Counted from the first letter of the stretch, positions 41,603-50,787 are shown. The stretch: 64,000 bases of DNA from JBMOGA01 sp049318625 (GCA_049318625.1 JBMOGA010000009.1:39286-103285), one strand, 5' to 3'. The notes: generated by a model not told the origin, from the sequence alone. Made by a program: numbers and translations.

Positions 41603-42445
41603 ATGAGCAACGAGGTTCGAGTGATGGAAATGTCTCCGATCGAGACGACGACCGTTGCCCCGGTGGCAGCGTCCATGAATGCTAGCGGCGCAGCGAAAGT
41701 CGTGGCCCGCGACGTCAACGTCTATTACGGCGAAAAGCACGCCATCAAGCGGGTATCGGTGGAGATCGCCGACCACTCGGTGACGGCGTTCATCGGTCCG
41801 TCCGGCTGCGGAAAGTCGACGTTCTTGCGCTGCATCAATCGCATGAACGACACGATCTCGATTTGCCGGGTCGACGGCAAGATCACGATCGACGGGCAGG
41901 ACATCTACGATCCGTCGCTCGACGTCGTGCAGCTGCGCGCCCGGGTCGGCATGGTGTTCCAGAAGCCGAACCCCTTCCCGAAGTCGATCTACGAGAACGT
42001 GGCCTACGGGCCGCGCATCCACGGCCTCGCCAAGAGCAAGTCCGAGCTCGACGAGATCGTGACGGCCAGCCTCGAGAAGGCGGGTCTGTGGAAAGAGGTG
42101 AAGGACCGTCTCAACGACACCGGCACCGGGCTCTCGGGCGGCCAGCAGCAGCGGCTGTGCATCGCGCGGGCGATCGCGGTCAGCCCCGACGTGATCCTGA
42201 TGGACGAGCCCTGCTCGGCGCTCGATCCGATCGCGACGGCGAAGGTCGAGGAACTGATCGACGAGCTGCGCACCAACTTCTGCATCATCATCGTCACGCA
42301 CTCGATGCAGCAGGCGGCGCGCGTTTCGCAGCGCACGGCCTTCTTCCACCTGGGAGACCTCATCGAGGAGGGGGATACGTCGCAGATCTTCACGGCACCG
42401 AAGGACGAGAAGACCAAGGCCTACATCACCGGCCGCTTCGGCTGA
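41603..42445 (+). CDS. pstB: Phosphate ABC transporter ATP-binding protein
   Basis: The 280-residue ATPase powers phosphate import through PstCA. Walker A is GPSGCGKSTFLRCINRMND, the signature is LSGGQQQRLCIARAI, Walker B is VILMDEPCSALDPIATAKVE and the H-loop is IVTHSMQQAARVS, all standard for PstB. About 30 residues of low-complexity N-terminus precede the conserved part. ATG 41603 lies 10 bases after the pstA stop. Confidence 0.97.
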   Translation: MSNEVRVMEMSPIETTTVAPVAASMNASGAAKVVARDVNVYYGEKHAIKRVSVEIADHSVTAFIGPSGCGKSTFLRCINRMNDTISICRVDGKITIDGQDIYDPSLDVVQLRARVGMVFQKPNPFPKSIYENVAYGPRIHGLAKSKSELDEIVTASLEKAGLWKEVKDRLNDTGTGLSGGQQQRLCIARAIAVSPDVILMDEPCSALDPIATAKVEELIDELRTNFCIIIVTHSMQQAARVSQRTAFFHLGDLIEEGDTSQIFTAPKDEKTKAYITGRFG

Positions 42446-42488
42446 TGCACGGTATCGGTCTTCGCCCAAAAAGAAGGCGAACACCATC

Positions 42489-43196
42489 ATGAACGAACAC
42501 ATCGTGAAGTCCTACGAGGACGAGCTCGCCCAACTCGATCGCAAGATCGCGCACATGGGCGGGCTCGTGGAGAACATCGTCGGCAGCGCCTTCGATTCGC
42601 TCGAGCTTCGCGATCCGGGACTGGCCGAGCAGGCGATCGCTTCGGACAAGACCGTCGACGCGATGCAGCACGAGATCGAACAGCAGATCATCGCGATGAT
42701 CGCGCGGCGTCAGCCGATGGCGGACGATCTGCGGCAGATCATGGGCGCGCTCAGGATCTCCGGCGAGCTCGAACGGATCGGCGATCTCGGCAAGAACATC
42801 GCCAAGCGGGCGCTGACGATCGCCGGCGAGACCTATCCGCGGCCGCTCGTTTCGGGGCTGCGCCGCATGATCGATCTGGCGCTGCGCCAGCTCAAGGACG
42901 TGCTCGACGCTTACGCCGACCGGAATACGGACCTGGCGCTGAAGGTGCGCAGTTCGGACGCGCACATCGACGCGACGTACAACTCCGTCTTCCGTGAGCT
43001 GCTCACGTATATGATGGAAGACCCGCGCAACATCAGCCTGTGTACGCACCTGCTGTTCGGCGCGAAGAACATCGAGCGGATCGGCGACCACGCGACCAAC
43101 ATCGCGGAGGCCATCTACTATCTCGTCAAGGGCGAAACGGTGATCGAGGATCGTCCCAAGGGCGATCGCACCAGCTCGACCCTGATCACACGTTGA
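42489..43196 (+). CDS. phoU: Phosphate signalling regulator PhoU
   Basis: The 235-residue protein is all-helical with two PhoU repeats. Metal-binding E-x3-D-type motifs occur in RISGELERIGDLGKNIAKRA and in the second repeat GAKNIERIGDHATNIAEAIY. It links PstSCAB to PhoR and keeps the regulon off when phosphate is plentiful. It starts 43 bases after pstB and is followed by phoB after 16 bases. Confidence 0.96.
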   Translation: MNEHIVKSYEDELAQLDRKIAHMGGLVENIVGSAFDSLELRDPGLAEQAIASDKTVDAMQHEIEQQIIAMIARRQPMADDLRQIMGALRISGELERIGDLGKNIAKRALTIAGETYPRPLVSGLRRMIDLALRQLKDVLDAYADRNTDLALKVRSSDAHIDATYNSVFRELLTYMMEDPRNISLCTHLLFGAKNIERIGDHATNIAEAIYYLVKGETVIEDRPKGDRTSSTLITR

Positions 43197-43212
43197 ACCG
43201 ACGGAGGCTGTC

Positions 43213-43917
43213 TTGAGCGCCAAGGTTCTGGTCGTCGAGGACGAAGCGGCCCTGCAGGAGATGCTCTCCTACAATCTGGAGGCGGATGGCTTCCAGGTCT
43301 CGCGTGCGGCGAGCGGCGAGGAGGCCGAGATCCTGATCGCCGAAGAGCGGCCGGATCTCATCATCCTCGATTGGATGCTGCCCGGCACGTCGGGCATCGA
43401 GATCTGCCGGCGGGTGCGCACGCGGCCGGAGACGCGCGGCATCCCGATCGTGATGCTGACGGCGCGCGGCGAGGAGGGCGACCGCATCCGCGGGCTGGCC
43501 ACCGGCGCCGACGATTACGTCGTGAAGCCGTTCTCGGTCGCCGAACTGCTGGCGCGGGTCAAGGCCATCCTGCGGCGCTCGGCGCCGGACCGGGTGGCCG
43601 AAGTGCTCAAGGTTTCGGACATCGAGCTCGACCGGGCGGCGCACCGGGTGACGCGGGGCGTGCGCGAGGTGCGCATCGGGCCGACCGAGTTCCGGCTGCT
43701 CGAGTTCCTGATGGAGAGCCCCGGGCGGGTGCTGTCGCGGGCGCAGCTGCTCGACGGCGTGTGGGGCCGCGACGCCTTCGTCGACGAGCGGACCGTGGAC
43801 GTGCATATCGGCCGGCTCAGGAAGGCGCTGATCCGCGGCAAGGAACGCGATCCGATCCGGACGGTGCGCGGCGCCGGCTACGTGTTCGGCGAAAAGGCGC
43901 TCACCACCGCGTCCTGA
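43213..43917 (+). CDS. phoB: Phosphate regulon response regulator PhoB
   Basis: The 234-residue OmpR-type regulator has a receiver domain (about 1-120; phospho-acceptor Asp53 in IILDWMLPG, Lys in YVVKPFSV) and a winged-helix DNA-binding domain (about 130-230; RIGPTEFRLLEFLMESPGRV, then RTVDVHIGRLRKAL). It activates genes with PHO boxes, including the box before phoR here, forming an autoregulatory loop. The start is a TTG at 43213, with ACGGAGG 6 bases before it; no ATG is near. Confidence 0.96.
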   Translation: MSAKVLVVEDEAALQEMLSYNLEADGFQVSRAASGEEAEILIAEERPDLIILDWMLPGTSGIEICRRVRTRPETRGIPIVMLTARGEEGDRIRGLATGADDYVVKPFSVAELLARVKAILRRSAPDRVAEVLKVSDIELDRAAHRVTRGVREVRIGPTEFRLLEFLMESPGRVLSRAQLLDGVWGRDAFVDERTVDVHIGRLRKALIRGKERDPIRTVRGAGYVFGEKALTTAS

Positions 43918-44029
43918 AAATCACGGGTGCGGCGGCGTTCGACCATTTTCCCGGTGTCGCCGATTGACCCGTGCGGGGACCACCCCCTATCACCGGGGCC
44001 ATCCGTTTTCAGATGGCGGGGCCCCGCTC

Positions 44030-45265
44030 ATGACCGCATTCTTCGATCACCTCGAGACGCGCGACCCGGAATCGCGAGAGCAGGCGTTGTTCAACCTGCT
44101 GCCGGGGCTGGTGGCGCGGGCGAGGGAGATGGCGCCCGGCTGGGCCTCGCACCTCGGCGACGCCGATCCGGGGCAGGCGGCGTCCCGCGAGGGGCTCGCC
44201 AAACTGCCGATCCTGCGCAAGGCGGAACTCAAGGAGCGTCAAGCCAAGCTGCCGCCGTTCGGCGGGTTTGCGACCAGTGAGCCCGGTGCGGTGTCGCGCA
44301 TCTTCATGTCGCCGGGGCCGATCTTCGAGCCCGAGGGCGCCGGCGAGAACTGGTGGCGGAGCGCGCGGGCGCTGTTCGCCGCCGGGTTTGGCAAGGGCGA
44401 CATCGTCCACAACACGTTTGCCTATCACCTGACGCCCGGCGGCTGGATCCTAGACGCCGGGGCGCGCGCGCTCGGCTGTGCGGTGATCCCGGCCGGGCCC
44501 GGCAACACCGAGCAGCAACTCGATGCGATCCACCATTTGAAGCCGACCGCCTACATCGGCGTGCCGGACTATCTGAAAATCCTGCTCGACAAGGCGCGCG
44601 AGGCCGGGCGGCCGATCACGTCGATCAAGCGGGCGATGGTGTCGGGCGGCGCGCTGTTCCCGTCGCTGCGCCAGGAGTACCGGGATCAGGGCATCGCCGT
44701 GTTCCAGGCTTACGCGACGGCCGACGTCGGCGTGATCGCCTACGAGACGGCGGCGCTCGAGGGGATGGTCATCGAGGAAGGCGTGATCGTCGAGATCGTG
44801 CGGCCGGGCACCGGCGATCCGGTGCCGGTGGGCGAGGTCGGCGAGGTGGTGGTGACCTCGTTCAACCGTGACTATCCGATGATCCGGCTGGCGACCGGCG
44901 ACCTTTCGGCGGTGCTGCCGGGGGCGAGCCCGTGCGGGCGCACCAACATGCGCATCAAGGGGTGGATGGGCCGCGCCGACCAGACGACCAAGGTCAAGGG
45001 CATGTTCGTGCACCCCGAGCAGGTGGCCGAGTTGGCCAAGCGGTTCCCCGAACTCGGCCGGTTGCGGCTGGTGATCGGCCGCGTCGGCGAGCAGGATTCG
45101 ATGACGCTCCGGGCCGAAGCCGCGGCCGGCGACGAGGCGCTGGTTGCGCGTCTCGGCGAGGCGCTGCAGGCGGTCACCAAGCTCAAGGGTGAGATCCAGC
45201 TCGCCGCGCCTGGCAGCCTGCCCAACGACGGCAAGGTGATCGCCGACGAGCGGACGTACGGGTGA
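44030..45265 (+). CDS. AMP-dependent acyl-CoA ligase, phenylacetate-CoA ligase (PaaK)-like
   Basis: The 411-residue protein resembles PaaK-type adenylate-forming ligases. Likely family segments are the substrate/ATP region AYATADVGVIAYE, the hinge-like NYPMIRLATGDLS equivalent (RDYPMIRLATGDLS) and the C-terminal GRADQTTKVKGMFVHPEQVA, where the lysine-containing KVKG motif is kept. The P-loop-like SSGTTG of the family is not present; SPGPIFEPEG stands there instead. No other aromatic degradation genes are nearby, so the substrate is unknown. Confidence 0.82.
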   Translation: MTAFFDHLETRDPESREQALFNLLPGLVARAREMAPGWASHLGDADPGQAASREGLAKLPILRKAELKERQAKLPPFGGFATSEPGAVSRIFMSPGPIFEPEGAGENWWRSARALFAAGFGKGDIVHNTFAYHLTPGGWILDAGARALGCAVIPAGPGNTEQQLDAIHHLKPTAYIGVPDYLKILLDKAREAGRPITSIKRAMVSGGALFPSLRQEYRDQGIAVFQAYATADVGVIAYETAALEGMVIEEGVIVEIVRPGTGDPVPVGEVGEVVVTSFNRDYPMIRLATGDLSAVLPGASPCGRTNMRIKGWMGRADQTTKVKGMFVHPEQVAELAKRFPELGRLRLVIGRVGEQDSMTLRAEAAAGDEALVARLGEALQAVTKLKGEIQLAAPGSLPNDGKVIADERTYG

Positions 45266-45290
45266 GTGCGGGCCGCCGCGGCCGGCGCCG

Positions 45291-45941
45291 CTAGCCGCCC
45301 TCGGCGGAGCGGCGCAGGAACTCAGCGACGGTGTCGGCGGCCGCTTCCAGATTGCCGCGACGGGTGACGCCATGGCCGCCACGCGGGCCGAGGTCGTGAT
45401 CGCCGTCGGTCGCCCAGTGCAGCGCGATGGCCGAGGCCAGCGTCCATCCTTCGATCTCGACGCGGGTGCCGAACGGGTCGCGCTCGCCCTGGACGATCAG
45501 GGCGGGGCAGTGGAGCTGCTCGAGATGGCCGGTGCGCAATTTTTCGGGCAGGCCCGGCGGGTGGAACGGGTAGCCGAGGCAGACCAGCGCGAAGATTTCG
45601 CCTGCGGCATAAAGATCGTCGGCGGCGAGGGAGGCGACGCGCCCACCGAGCGACTTTCCGCCGATGGCGATGCGCTGCGAGGGTGCGCGGGTGCGGGCGG
45701 CGGCGATGGCGGCCACATAGTCCGGCACCAGCGCCTCGGCGCGCGGCGGCGGCCGCTTCTTACCGCCGCTGCGCCGCGCCGCCATATAGGGGAACTCGAA
45801 GCGCGACGTGGCGCACCCGCGCGCGGCCAGCAGCTCGGCCATCAGCGTCATGAAGGGGCTGTCCATCGGGGCGCCCGCGCCATGAGCCAGGAGTAGGCGG
45901 ACGGGGGCATCGGCGGGGCCGGTGTCGAGAAAATCGGTCAT
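45291..45941 (-). CDS. Alpha/beta hydrolase, KANL3/Tex30-like
   Basis: The 216-residue small hydrolase has LLLAHGAGAPMDSPFM near the start, the nucleophile elbow IGGKSLGGRVAS (serine in GKSLGG), an acid in IVQGERDPFG and a late histidine in DGDHDLGPR. These fit the KANL3/Tex30 or dienelactone-hydrolase type. ATG 45941 gives the conserved start. It converges with the PaaK-like gene and is divergent from the SMR transporter. Its substrate is unknown. Confidence 0.8.
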   Translation of the reverse strand: MTDFLDTGPADAPVRLLLAHGAGAPMDSPFMTLMAELLAARGCATSRFEFPYMAARRSGGKKRPPPRAEALVPDYVAAIAAARTRAPSQRIAIGGKSLGGRVASLAADDLYAAGEIFALVCLGYPFHPPGLPEKLRTGHLEQLHCPALIVQGERDPFGTRVEIEGWTLASAIALHWATDGDHDLGPRGGHGVTRRGNLEAAADTVAEFLRRSAEGG

Positions 45942-46028
45942 GGGGCGCACAATTGACCGGTCGCGCGGCGCGGTGCAAGGGAGGCCGGTGCCGTGCCGGT
46001 GAGGCCGAGGCGCACAGGGAGACGCGGC

Positions 46029-46358
46029 ATGGGCTGGATTTGGCTGATCGCGACGATCGCCCTGGAGGTGGTCGGCTCGGTGATGATGAAGCTGTCGAAC
46101 AGCTTCACGGTGTTGTGGCCGTCGGTGGCGGTGTTCGTGTGCTACGGCGCGGCGGTGGCGGGTCTTACGATGGTGCTGAAAACCATCGAGCTTTCGGTCG
46201 CCTACGCGATCTGGGCCGGGGCCGGGACGGCGCTCACCGCGGCGATCGGCATCTGGTGGTTCGGCGAGAGCGCGACAGCCCTGAAGCTGGCCAGCATCGC
46301 CCTCATCATCGCCGGTGTCGTCGGACTGCAACTCGCCGGCAAGCCGGTTGTGGGTTGA
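46029..46358 (+). CDS. Small multidrug resistance (SMR) family transporter
   Basis: The 109-residue protein has four membrane helices and the key Glu14-type residue in ATIALEVVGSVMMKLSNSF, with AYAIWAGAGTAL in helix 3. It fits the SMR family (EmrE/SugE), whose dimers exchange protons for quaternary ammonium or guanidinium compounds. AGGGAG lies upstream of ATG 46029. Subtype (EmrE or Gdx) is not settled. Confidence 0.9.
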   Translation: MGWIWLIATIALEVVGSVMMKLSNSFTVLWPSVAVFVCYGAAVAGLTMVLKTIELSVAYAIWAGAGTALTAAIGIWWFGESATALKLASIALIIAGVVGLQLAGKPVVG

Positions 46359-46470
46359 CGGTTGGGGCGCTACCGGGCGGCCGCGCCCCGGCGTATTGTG
46401 ATCGCATTGTCGGAGTCGCGCCGCACGGTCTCGGAGGGGCGCTCATGCCCATCTGCGAAAGTTCGCACCC

Positions 46471-47484
46471 ATGAAAGCTCGCGCCGTTCTGATCGCAGGG
46501 CTCGTCTGTTTCGCCGCGGCGGCGGCGGCGCTGGCCCAGACAGTGGCGCCCGGCCCACCGTCCGGGGCGGCACCCGCGCCGGCAGCCCAGCCGGCCGCGC
46601 TCGAGGGGCCGGCTGCGGCGCCGAAGCCGACGGCGGCCGACCGGACGCCGGCCAAGGAGCTGTTCGGCGCCGCCAAGACGTCCGCGCCCTTGGAAGCGCG
46701 CGCGATCGGGTTCTATGCCCGCGGCTGTCTGGCCGGCGCCAAGCCGCTCGCCATCGACGGCAGCGCCTGGCAGGTCATGCGGCTGTCGCGCAACCGCAAC
46801 TGGGGGCATCCCAAGCTGGTCGGATGGCTGGAGACCTTCGCCGCCGACGCCAAGCGGCTGGACGGCTGGCCCGGCTTGCTGGTCGGCGACATTTCACAGC
46901 CGCGCGGCGGCCCCATGCTGACCGGGCACGCCAGCCACCAGGTGGGGCTGGACGCCGACATCTGGTTGACGCCGATGCCCGACCGCCGCCTCAGCGAGGC
47001 CGAGCGCGAGCAGCTGTCCGCAACCTCGATGTTGGACGAGGCCGACAAGGGCAAGGTCGACGCCAAGGCGTGGACGGCGGGACATGTGCGGTTGATCCGG
47101 CGCGCGGCGCTCTCCGACGATGTGGAGCGCATTTTCGTGCATCCGGCGATCAAGAAGGCGCTGTGCGGCGCGGCCGGCAAGGATCGCGCGTGGCTGACCA
47201 AGGTGCGTCCCTACTGGGGCCACCACTACCACATGCATGTGCGGATGGCCTGCCCGTCCGACAGTCCGACCTGCAAGGGCCAGGACCCGGTGACCAGCAC
47301 CGACGATGGCTGCGGTGCGGAGGTCGACAACTGGATCAAGCTGGTCACCAAGCCGCCGGAGCCGCCGAAGCCCGGCGCCAAACCGGCCCCGCCGCCGAAG
47401 CCGATGACGATGGCCGAGCTGCCCGCCGAGTGCCGCGTGGTGCTGGATGCGGGCAAGCCGGGCCAGGACGCGCGCGCCCGGTAG
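46471..47484 (+). CDS. mepA: Penicillin-insensitive murein endopeptidase
   Basis: The 337-residue periplasmic zinc peptidase cuts D-Ala-meso-DAP cross-links in peptidoglycan. A signal peptide (VLIAGLVCFAAAAAALAQ) is followed by an Ala/Pro-rich linker. Zinc-binding motifs are TGHASHQVGLDADIW (His, Asp) and YWGHHYHMHVRMACP (His pair). The C-terminal tail is proline-rich. Several cysteines fit the disulfides of MepA. It lies beside the SMR gene with 112 bases between them. Confidence 0.92.
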   Translation: MKARAVLIAGLVCFAAAAAALAQTVAPGPPSGAAPAPAAQPAALEGPAAAPKPTAADRTPAKELFGAAKTSAPLEARAIGFYARGCLAGAKPLAIDGSAWQVMRLSRNRNWGHPKLVGWLETFAADAKRLDGWPGLLVGDISQPRGGPMLTGHASHQVGLDADIWLTPMPDRRLSEAEREQLSATSMLDEADKGKVDAKAWTAGHVRLIRRAALSDDVERIFVHPAIKKALCGAAGKDRAWLTKVRPYWGHHYHMHVRMACPSDSPTCKGQDPVTSTDDGCGAEVDNWIKLVTKPPEPPKPGAKPAPPPKPMTMAELPAECRVVLDAGKPGQDARAR

Positions 47485-47515
47485 GTGCCGCGATGAAAAT
47501 CGAGATTGTGCTGCG

Positions 47516-48391
47516 TCACAGAGCGGGCGCCGTTGCCCCGGTGCGCATCGCGGTCCGGCGCGGCCGCAGCACCAGGGAGCGCTCGCGCAGACGCTGGCCG
47601 GTGGCCGCCCGTTCGGCCGGCGGCAGAACGTCCAGGCTCGGCCACAGACCGGTCACCAGGGCGCGGGCATAGGGATTGGCGTGGCCCGACCGGCGCATGG
47701 CGGCCGCGGCCCCCTGATGATCGTAGGCGAGGCGATGGGTGGAGAGGCGGATGGCGCCGTCGGGGCTCGCGGTCACGAGGCCGTACCGGACGTCCGGCGT
47801 GCCGTCGTTGGCCGGCATGCCGAGCGCGCCCGAATTGAACCAGGTCTTGCCGCCGGCGCGCGCCAGGAACGGGACGCCGCAATGGCCGGCGAGTACGACA
47901 TCGGTGCCGGCGCGTGCCGTTTCCTCGGCGAGCTTTTCGGTCTCGGAGGCGAACACCCAGCGGGCGGTCTCGTCGACGCCGCCGTGCACGACGCGGAAGG
48001 TCAGCCCGCCATAGCGGAGCACGAGCGTGGCCGGCAGGCCGGCCATCCAGGTGCGCAGGTCCGTCGGCAGGAGGGCGTTGGCGAACGGATACCAGCCCTT
48101 GGCCAGGCGATCGCAGGCGCTGCCCTCGGCGAAATTGCAGCCGCAGTCGGCGGCGCCGGCGGCGAGTTGCTCCTCGCAGTTGCCGCCGATCGTGTGGCAG
48201 CCCCAATCGCGCACCAGGGCGGCGGTCTCTACCGGCTCGGCACAGTAGGCGACCACGTCGCCGGTGCAGACGACGTGCGACGGCGGGATATCGCGCTCGC
48301 CGGCCAGTCGGCGCAGCGCCTCGGTGGCGCGCAGGTTCGAATAGGGGCCGCCCATGACCAGCAGCGGCCGCGATGGATCCAGCTCGCGCAT
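47516..48391 (-). CDS. Metallophosphoesterase-fold protein with degenerate metal ligands
   Basis: The 291-residue protein resembles YfcE/MJ0936-type phosphodiesterases but its first motif reads VMGGPYSNLRATEAL where the family has D-x-H-x-N. The Asp and His that hold the metals are replaced by Gly and Tyr. GD (CTGDVVAYCAEP), GN (IGGNCEEQL) and VVHGGVDE remain. The GHxH motif reads GHCGVPF, so its second His is also lost. It may bind ligand without catalysis. ATG 48391 is preferred, with GAGG upstream; in-frame GTG 48406 and ATG 48400 are alternatives. Confidence 0.75.
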   Translation of the reverse strand: MRELDPSRPLLVMGGPYSNLRATEALRRLAGERDIPPSHVVCTGDVVAYCAEPVETAALVRDWGCHTIGGNCEEQLAAGAADCGCNFAEGSACDRLAKGWYPFANALLPTDLRTWMAGLPATLVLRYGGLTFRVVHGGVDETARWVFASETEKLAEETARAGTDVVLAGHCGVPFLARAGGKTWFNSGALGMPANDGTPDVRYGLVTASPDGAIRLSTHRLAYDHQGAAAAMRRSGHANPYARALVTGLWPSLDVLPPAERAATGQRLRERSLVLRPRRTAMRTGATAPAL

Positions 48392-48484
48392 CGGCGGCAT
48401 CCTCACGTTGCGGTCCGTGGCCGATAGCCGGTTGCGGCCGAGGCGGCAAGGCCGCTGGCGATCACGCTTGCGTGCGGGCCGGGT

Positions 48485-50134
48485 TCACAGGCGCCAGGAT
48501 TTCATCAGTGCACAAATCAAATGCTCGGTGCGGTCGCGAATGGTTTCGGCGTTCCAGATGCGGGCGGTGGCGGCGTCATTGGCGAGCAGGAACGTGCTGC
48601 CCGCCAGGATGCGGCGCTTTTCCTCGTAGATCTGGGTGGCGGCGTGCTGGTTCTCGGGCCGGGTGAGGAAGGCGAGGTTGCCGAGACGATTGGCGTGCTC
48701 GGCGATCTGGGCGCGCGTGCGGAAATGGCGCCACCACTCGCTGCCGGGGATCGGATTGCGCGGCAGCACGTGCTCGACGGTCACGCCATCGGGATCGAGG
48801 GGGCCCGAATCCCGGCCGAGTTCGAGCGAGATGCGCCGCAGCACCAGATCGCTGTAGCGCTTGGCCTCGAACGTGCGGCTGGCGAGGTTGGAGCGGGCAT
48901 CCTCGACGAGTTTCCGCTCCGGCGTCAGGGTCCCGACTTCGGCCAGCGGCGCGCTGCGCTTCAGGGTCTCGCAGACCTCGATGAAGCGCCGCTCCTGGAC
49001 CACCGGATCGGCACCCGCGATCCGCAGGATCCAAGCGAGGCGGTCGAGGGCGAAGAAGAACTCCGGGGTTTCCTCGTGCTGATCACCGCGGGTTTCCAGC
49101 CAGCGGACGGCCGCCGCCATCCATTGCGCCTGGTCGAGCCACGACAGCGTCTCCAACCGTTGCGCGACGAGGTCGCGGGCCGCCCCGGTGCCGATATCGC
49201 GGCGCACGATGCGATCGAGCCAGCCGGCCCGCGGCGCGAACCGCTTCTCCAGGAAGTCGATCCCGGTCGTGTCGAGACGGTAGATGCGGATCAGGTCCTC
49301 TTCGATCGGCTTGGTGGACCGGCGCCCGTGATCCAGGGTTCGCATGTGGCCCAGCAGTTCCTGCACGCGGTCGGGTCCGATGCGTGCGACCCAGGTGTCC
49401 CAGATGCGCGCCGCCTCACCCTGTTGGTCACGCGGCATCGGCGCCAGCAGGCTATACTTGGCGCGGTCGGTATCGTGGTGCTTGAGGCCGGTTTCCTCCT
49501 CCGTCGCGAGCATATCCCATGCTTCCTCGGGATCCTCGACGGTGCTCACGGTCAGACAGCAGCGCATCTGGATGAAGCGGGCCAATGCGGCGCGGTCGAT
49601 GGGTGTTTCCGCCAGGTGAAACTTGATCTGCTCGCGATTGTTGAAGATGGCCCTTTCGGTCTGCGACAGGGCCATGAGGTCGCCTTCGAACTCGATGCGG
49701 GTGCCGCCCGCGGACTGGACGTAGCGCTCGAGGAAGGCCGCGACGCTCGGCTGCGGATTGAGACGGAGGCGGGACGTGCCGGCGGTGGCCGCGGACTCCG
49801 GCGTCGTGATCACGCGGTGCAGGCCTTGGGCTTCCTCGCCGATCGTCTGATCACGCAGAATGCTGAACAATATGGTCAGCGTGGTGATGCGCTGGTTGCC
49901 GTCGATGAGCTGGTCGATCCGCTCGCTCTTCGGCCGCGCCAGATGGATGTGGCCGAGGAAGTAGCGCTGGCGGTCGGCCGGCGCCTGCATGGCGCTGCGC
50001 AGATCCGACATCAGGCGTCCGATCTGGCGCTCGCCCCACGCGTAGCCGCGCTGGAACCACGGCAGGACCAGCTTGCGGTCGCCGCCGAGGAATTCACCGA
50101 CAGTCAAACACTCGACTTGCACGTGTCCGGGCAT
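48485..50134 (-). CDS. DUF262/DUF1524 protein, GmrSD-like
   Basis: The 549-residue protein has an N-terminal DUF262 (ParB/Srx-like) domain with WFQRGYAWGERQIGRLMSDL and LIDGNQRITTLTILFSIL, and a C-terminal DUF1524 HNH-type nuclease domain with VTVEHVLPRNPIPGSEWW and LGNLAFLTRPENQHA. The two-domain order is that of GmrSD, a modification-dependent type IV restriction enzyme that cuts glucosylated phage DNA. The nucleotide motif usually reads DGQQR; here it is DGNQR. It stands alone, with no methyltransferase. Other DUF262 proteins have unknown roles, so defence is inference. Confidence 0.8.
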   Translation of the reverse strand: MPGHVQVECLTVGEFLGGDRKLVLPWFQRGYAWGERQIGRLMSDLRSAMQAPADRQRYFLGHIHLARPKSERIDQLIDGNQRITTLTILFSILRDQTIGEEAQGLHRVITTPESAATAGTSRLRLNPQPSVAAFLERYVQSAGGTRIEFEGDLMALSQTERAIFNNREQIKFHLAETPIDRAALARFIQMRCCLTVSTVEDPEEAWDMLATEEETGLKHHDTDRAKYSLLAPMPRDQQGEAARIWDTWVARIGPDRVQELLGHMRTLDHGRRSTKPIEEDLIRIYRLDTTGIDFLEKRFAPRAGWLDRIVRRDIGTGAARDLVAQRLETLSWLDQAQWMAAAVRWLETRGDQHEETPEFFFALDRLAWILRIAGADPVVQERRFIEVCETLKRSAPLAEVGTLTPERKLVEDARSNLASRTFEAKRYSDLVLRRISLELGRDSGPLDPDGVTVEHVLPRNPIPGSEWWRHFRTRAQIAEHANRLGNLAFLTRPENQHAATQIYEEKRRILAGSTFLLANDAATARIWNAETIRDRTEHLICALMKSWRL

Positions 50135-50442
50135 GGACGGCCTTCGGGCCAGAAAAATATTGATGGATCAGGGGAATCGACAGGGAATCTTGCGGCGGTT
50201 CAGGCGAGGGCGGGTCTGCCGGCCCGGTGACCCGCGAAATGGGGGGCGGGGGATCTGGATCTCTGGGACTCGACGACACAAGCGGTCGGCACTGCGCGCT
50301 CCCTTCATTTATCCTTGTGGGCGATCTCGTTGGCCGGACCACCTGACAGGCGATTGTGTAGACCAATCGGAACTTTCCTCATATTGCCTCACAAAGTGAT
50401 CGCTGGCGACAGCGTTTCACAGCGATGCGAGCGGGAAACAGT
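50135..50442. other. Intergenic region without a gene
   Basis: This 308-base region lies between the divergent DUF262 and DUF952 genes. It holds one 7-bp hairpin (50210-50216 with 50229-50235) and a run of AT-rich sequence near 50370. I see no tRNA, clear promoter or repeat. Confidence 0.6.
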
Positions 50443-50787
50443 ATGGCCACGATCTATAAAATCTGCCCGCGCACAACCTGGGAGGGTGCCCTGCAACGTG
50501 GAGTGTTGACGGGATCGCCCGACGATGTGCGCGATGGCTTTCTGCATCTGTCGACGGCGGCGCAACTGGCGGGCACACTCGCCAAGCATTTCGCCGGACA
50601 GCGCGATCTCGTGCTGCTCGCCGTCGACGCGGCGAGCCTCGGCGCGGCGCTCCGCTGGGAGCCGTCGCGGGGTGGCATGCTCTTCCCACATCTCTATAGT
50701 GATCTCCCGACTGCGTGCGTTCGACGGGTATGGACCGTCGCGTACGACGATGCCGGTGCTGCCGTGTTGCCCGAGGGGCTCTCGTGA
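50443..50787 (+). CDS. DUF952 domain protein
   Basis: The 114-residue protein matches DUF952, small cytosolic proteins with an ADP-ribosyltransferase-like fold. It has IYKICPRTTWEGAL, DGFLHLSTAAQLAGTLAKHF and MLFPHLYSDLP. Function is unknown. ATG 50443 is used; the ATG six codons earlier is less like the family. Its TGA overlaps the pyrD GTG start, so both are co-translated; this pairing is common in alphaproteobacteria. Confidence 0.88.
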   Translation: MATIYKICPRTTWEGALQRGVLTGSPDDVRDGFLHLSTAAQLAGTLAKHFAGQRDLVLLAVDAASLGAALRWEPSRGGMLFPHLYSDLPTACVRRVWTVAYDDAGAAVLPEGLS

